64,000 nt of DNA from Bin75 sp965223955. GTDB lineage: Bacteria; Nitrospirota; Nitrospiria; Nitrospirales; UBA8639. The notes under the pieces are model-generated. The model did no database searches, was not told where the DNA came from, and saw only the letters and a program-made list of their open reading frames with translations. Positions 61,216 to 64,000 of this stretch are shown in pieces (the stretch's first letter is position 1; every line of letters starts with the position of its first letter). The position numbers and the translations under genes were made by a program. The stretch covers positions 2,480,001-2,544,000 of the forward strand of contig OZ245029.1 in NCBI GenBank assembly GCA_965223955.1. The letters run 5' to 3'.

Positions 61216-62940
61216 TCAAATCTGGAATTGCGCTTCATACAAATTGGCATACAGCCCCTTTTCGCCCAACAATTCGGCGTGGGTTCCCTCTTCGACCACC
61301 CGTCCCCGCTCCAGCACGATGATCCGGTCGACCTGTTGCAGGGTGGTCAGACGATGCGCGATGAAAATGGTGGTGCGACCTCGAGTGAGCACGGCCAACG
61401 CTTCGCGAATTTTTACTTCCGTCTCCGTATCAATATTCGACGTGGCTTCGTCGAAGACCACAATCGGAGGATTTTCCAACAACACCCGGGCAATCGCCAC
61501 CCGCTGTTTTTGGCCGACGGACAATTTCACGCCCCGTTCCCCGATTCGGGTGTCATATCGTTCGGGGAGTTCCATGATAAACTCATGAGCCCGAGCCGCG
61601 ATGGCGACCTGTTCGATGGCGTGGTCGGTGGCCTTGAGGTCACCGTAGATGATATTTTCTCGAACGGTCCCATTAAAGAGAAACGGTTCCTGTTGCACCA
61701 AACCGATTTGTGATCGCAGAAACGCCAGCGGCATGTTCCGGACGTCAACACCGTCCAACGCCAGCATGCCTCCCCGCACGTCGTAAAAACGCATCAGGAG
61801 TTTGATTACCGTGCTCTTTCCCGCGCCACTCGGACCCACCAGGGCCACCCGCTCTCCCGCCGCCACGTCGAGGGACACATCGTGCAAGACCTGCACCTCC
61901 GGATTATAGGAAAAGTCGACGCCTTCGAACTGCACGCTTCCGTGAAACCGGGCGGTGGGAGCCACCACCCCGGGGCGGTCCTGCACGTCGGATTCGGCAT
62001 CCAACACTTCAAAGATGCGTTCACTCGACGCCAAGGCATGCTGGAGCATGTGGTTGACGGAATGAATCTGGTTCACCGGAACGTAGAACAGCGCCAGATA
62101 CGACACGAACATCACGAGCTCTCCCACTTTCAGGTTCCCCTGCGCGACGTCCATCGACCCCACCCACAGAATGAGGACCGTGCCCATGGCCCCGAGAAAA
62201 ATCATCGCCGGTGAATAGATGGACCACAGAAACATGGCCTTGAGATTGCTCCGGCTGACCTCGCGATTCCTGGCGTCGAATCGTTCCCGTTCAAACGCAT
62301 GCCGATTAAAGGCCATGGTTTCTCGAATGCCTGAAAGGGAATCCTGGAGATAGCTGCTCAGTTCGGCCGTATTTTGTCGAATTTCGTGGTAATACCCGTG
62401 GACCCGACGGGAAAATTTCACGGCGGACACCATCAAAATCGGGATAGGGACCAACGCCAGGAGGGCCAATTGCCAATTGACCACAAAGAGGACCGCGGTA
62501 ATACCGATCAACGTCAACAACGCCGTCACCATACCCTCCAACCCATCGATAAAAATACGCTCGACGTGTTCGGTGTCATTCATGATGCGCGACATGATCT
62601 CTCCGGTCGATCGATCCTCGTAAAACCCGACCGAGAGCCGCTGAAGCGCGTGAAACACCTGTTGCCGGAGTTGGAACACGACGCGTTGCTCCAGGATATT
62701 ATTGAGCCGGATTCGCAGGGAGTTCGCGACGTTCTTGAAGGCATAGGACAACACCAATCCGCCCAGCACCCACGGCAATAGGGAGAATTGGTCCGCCTGA
62801 ATCACGTCGTCGATAATCACCTTCAGCAGCCAGGGCGGCAAGAGATCGAACACCGTTGCCAGGGCGGCGAAGGACAGAGTCGTCAGGGTCAGGGAACGGT
62901 GGGGCCGCAAATACCCGAGAATGCGAAAGAGAACCTTCAT
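61216..62940 (-). CDS. ABC-type exporter half-transporter (MsbA-like)
   Basis: A 574-residue fusion of six-helix type IV membrane domain and ATPase; works as a homo- or heterodimer. The membrane part starts with the N-terminal helix LTTLSFAALATVFDLLPPWLL. In the ATPase: Walker A GPSGAGKST, signature LSVGQKQRVAIAR, Walker B IVVFDEATSNID, H-loop FIAHRL. The substrate is not evident; lipids or drugs are typical. It is preceded by peptide deformylase 118 bp upstream. Confidence 0.92.
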   Translation of the reverse strand: MKVLFRILGYLRPHRSLTLTTLSFAALATVFDLLPPWLLKVIIDDVIQADQFSLLPWVLGGLVLSYAFKNVANSLRIRLNNILEQRVVFQLRQQVFHALQRLSVGFYEDRSTGEIMSRIMNDTEHVERIFIDGLEGMVTALLTLIGITAVLFVVNWQLALLALVPIPILMVSAVKFSRRVHGYYHEIRQNTAELSSYLQDSLSGIRETMAFNRHAFERERFDARNREVSRSNLKAMFLWSIYSPAMIFLGAMGTVLILWVGSMDVAQGNLKVGELVMFVSYLALFYVPVNQIHSVNHMLQHALASSERIFEVLDAESDVQDRPGVVAPTARFHGSVQFEGVDFSYNPEVQVLHDVSLDVAAGERVALVGPSGAGKSTVIKLLMRFYDVRGGMLALDGVDVRNMPLAFLRSQIGLVQQEPFLFNGTVRENIIYGDLKATDHAIEQVAIAARAHEFIMELPERYDTRIGERGVKLSVGQKQRVAIARVLLENPPIVVFDEATSNIDTETEVKIREALAVLTRGRTTIFIAHRLTTLQQVDRIIVLERGRVVEEGTHAELLGEKGLYANLYEAQFQI

Positions 62941-63058
62941 CGCGTTTCACACCATGACGAAGCAACCGGGGCCCGGCCTTTCAGAAACGGCCCCGTGAGC
63001 GCAGGCAAGGCCCAATGTCGGCGGATGGGGAACAAAGCAGGGGGGAACGGCATCTAGT

Positions 63059-63589
63059 CTAGATGACCGTTGCGGGTTCTTGTTTCCAATATACGTCAAA
63101 TTCCTTCAACTGGGTCAACGTGGACAAATCCGTCATCCTGTCCAAAAAAAGTTTTCCGAGCAGATGGTCCATCTCATGTTGGATACACACGGCGAACAAA
63201 CCCGACGCCTCGAAATCGACGGAACACCCCTCCCGGTCCAGCGCCTGGACCCGAATGGAAGACGGCCGCGTCACTTTCCCGCGCAACCCATCCACGCTTA
63301 AACAGCCTTCCCACATTTCGACTTGAGCAGGGCCATAAAACACGATCCTGGGATTGATCAGGACCGTCTCGGGAAACGCATCCTGGCCTTCACATCGCAT
63401 CACGATGAGTTGTTCGGACCGTGCCACCTGAGGGGCCGCCAACCCGATCCCCTCGTGCGCATCCATCGTTTCAAACATGTCGTCGATACATTGTTGATAG
63501 GCACGCGTGGGAATGATCGCCGGATCAACCGGCTCGGCAATTTTCCGTAAGACGGGATTCCCTATTTTTGCAATCGGCAACGTTGCCAT
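63059..63589 (-). CDS. def: Peptide deformylase
   Basis: Removes the N-formyl group from new proteins; 176 residues. Motif 1 GIGLAAPQV (47-55), motif 2 EGCLS with metal ligand C96, and motif 3 HEMDH with H138, E139 and H142 are complete. The usual neighbour fmt is not here. It may be transcribed with the ABC exporter that follows. Confidence 0.96.
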   Translation of the reverse strand: MATLPIAKIGNPVLRKIAEPVDPAIIPTRAYQQCIDDMFETMDAHEGIGLAAPQVARSEQLIVMRCEGQDAFPETVLINPRIVFYGPAQVEMWEGCLSVDGLRGKVTRPSSIRVQALDREGCSVDFEASGLFAVCIQHEMDHLLGKLFLDRMTDLSTLTQLKEFDVYWKQEPATVI

Positions 63590-63643
63590 TCCGTATTCCT
63601 TTGGTGCGACTCCCTATCCGTCAGAATCCCGAACATCACGTCG

Positions 63644-64000
63644 TCAGGAAACAGGCTCGGATTGTGGCTTGTTCGGCGCAGCCTCGCGATTCTTGAGGGT
63701 TTCGTCCCACCACGCCTTCCATTCCTTGGCCCATGCGACCCGCTGTTCATGGGTCGACCCTTGCCAATCATGCGGCGGACCCACCCATCGGGTCAACCGC
63801 CAGAACGACTCGAGGGCCGTGACGGACACGTATTTTTCCTGATCGGTCAGCAACTCGATGAGGAGAGACACCGATTCCGGACGCTTCACGTAACGACACT
63901 CAAAAGCCACGGTTCGCCGAATGGTATCCGCGTGATCCTTCACCAACGTTTGCAGCGTTGACAGCGCCTCCAGGGGCGCCACCCGCACCGCCACGCGCAG
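63644..64000 (-). CDS. HEAT-repeat-like protein, 5' end missing
   Basis: The frame runs to the window edge, so the N-terminus is absent. The visible 118 codons contain HEAT-like helical pairs (LEALSTLQTLVKDHADTIRRTVAFE and ESVSLLIELLTDQEKYVSVTALESFWRLT), then an aromatic segment (HDWQGSTHEQRVAWAKEWKAWWDETLKN) and a Pro-rich end. Its function is unknown. It lies 54 bp upstream of def. Confidence 0.6.
   Translation of the reverse strand: MRVAVRVAPLEALSTLQTLVKDHADTIRRTVAFECRYVKRPESVSLLIELLTDQEKYVSVTALESFWRLTRWVGPPHDWQGSTHEQRVAWAKEWKAWWDETLKNREAAPNKPQSEPVS

Overview
The window reads as a chromosomal segment of a Nitrospira-like bacterium (phylum Nitrospirota). This is inferred from the moderately high G+C core gene sequence, the housekeeping clusters gap-pgk-tpiA-secG and rplU-rpmA-obgE-proB-nadD-rsfS, a vitamin-B12-dependent ribonucleotide reductase, an orphan mraZ and abundant short REP-like repeats between genes. 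No 16S rRNA or other decisive marker is present, so the assignment is tentative.

Layout. 1-7.1 kb: a periplasmic-binding-fold protein, an M50 protease, trpS, a repeat-rich spacer and the lower-glycolysis operon gap-pgk-tpiA-secG behind a near-consensus promoter. 7.4-15.3 kb: ilvE, a RelE/ParE toxin-antitoxin pair, the ribosome-assembly and NAD/proline operon, two small envelope genes and bioB. 15.4-23.1 kb: a three-gene, end-overlapping restriction-modification operon (type III-like methyltransferase, OLD-like AAA-TOPRIM protein, BPTD_3080-like helicase-nuclease). 23.5-32.1 kb: FtsX-type permease, LuxR-type regulator, class 1A dihydroorotate dehydrogenase, LolD-like ATPase, comF, mraZ, a RusA-like resolvase and a HEAT-repeat protein. 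32.3-37.0 kb: an A+T-rich type II CBASS operon (cdnD, cap2, cap3, cap4) ending about 0.65 kb from the 3' end of a tRNA-Arg gene. 37.8-40.6 kb: the paralogous methylthiotransferases miaB and mtaB, the latter frameshifted. 40.9-43.5 kb: the 5' stubs of a decayed type I restriction system (hsdM, hsdR) bracketing an intact AAA ATPase + DUF4276 pair and a DUF433 gene. 44-50 kb: a Ktr-type K+ channel subunit and the B12-dependent ribonucleotide reductase, with paired NrdR boxes and a DnaA-box cluster upstream. 51-64 kb: tRNA-Glu, RNase P RNA, a zinc-ribbon protein, three A+T-rich unknown genes, tRNA(CAU), rpoD, small envelope genes, a 1-Cys peroxiredoxin, a cold-shock protein, an ABC exporter, peptide deformylase and a partial HEAT protein.

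The most notable feature is the density of defence genes (three clusters in 28 kb). Within the CBASS operon, the effector is split into two frames exactly at a U_UUU_UUC slippery heptamer, and the E1 half of Cap2 lacks any cysteine after the adenylation domain. The RM operon carries an AAA-TOPRIM gene between mod and res, and its mod gene has absorbed two REP-like segments in frame. The nrdJ promoter combines two NrdR boxes 32 bp apart, a TTGACA promoter between them and helically phased DnaA-box-like sites upstream. No CRISPR array, rRNA operon, complete insertion sequence or prophage was seen.
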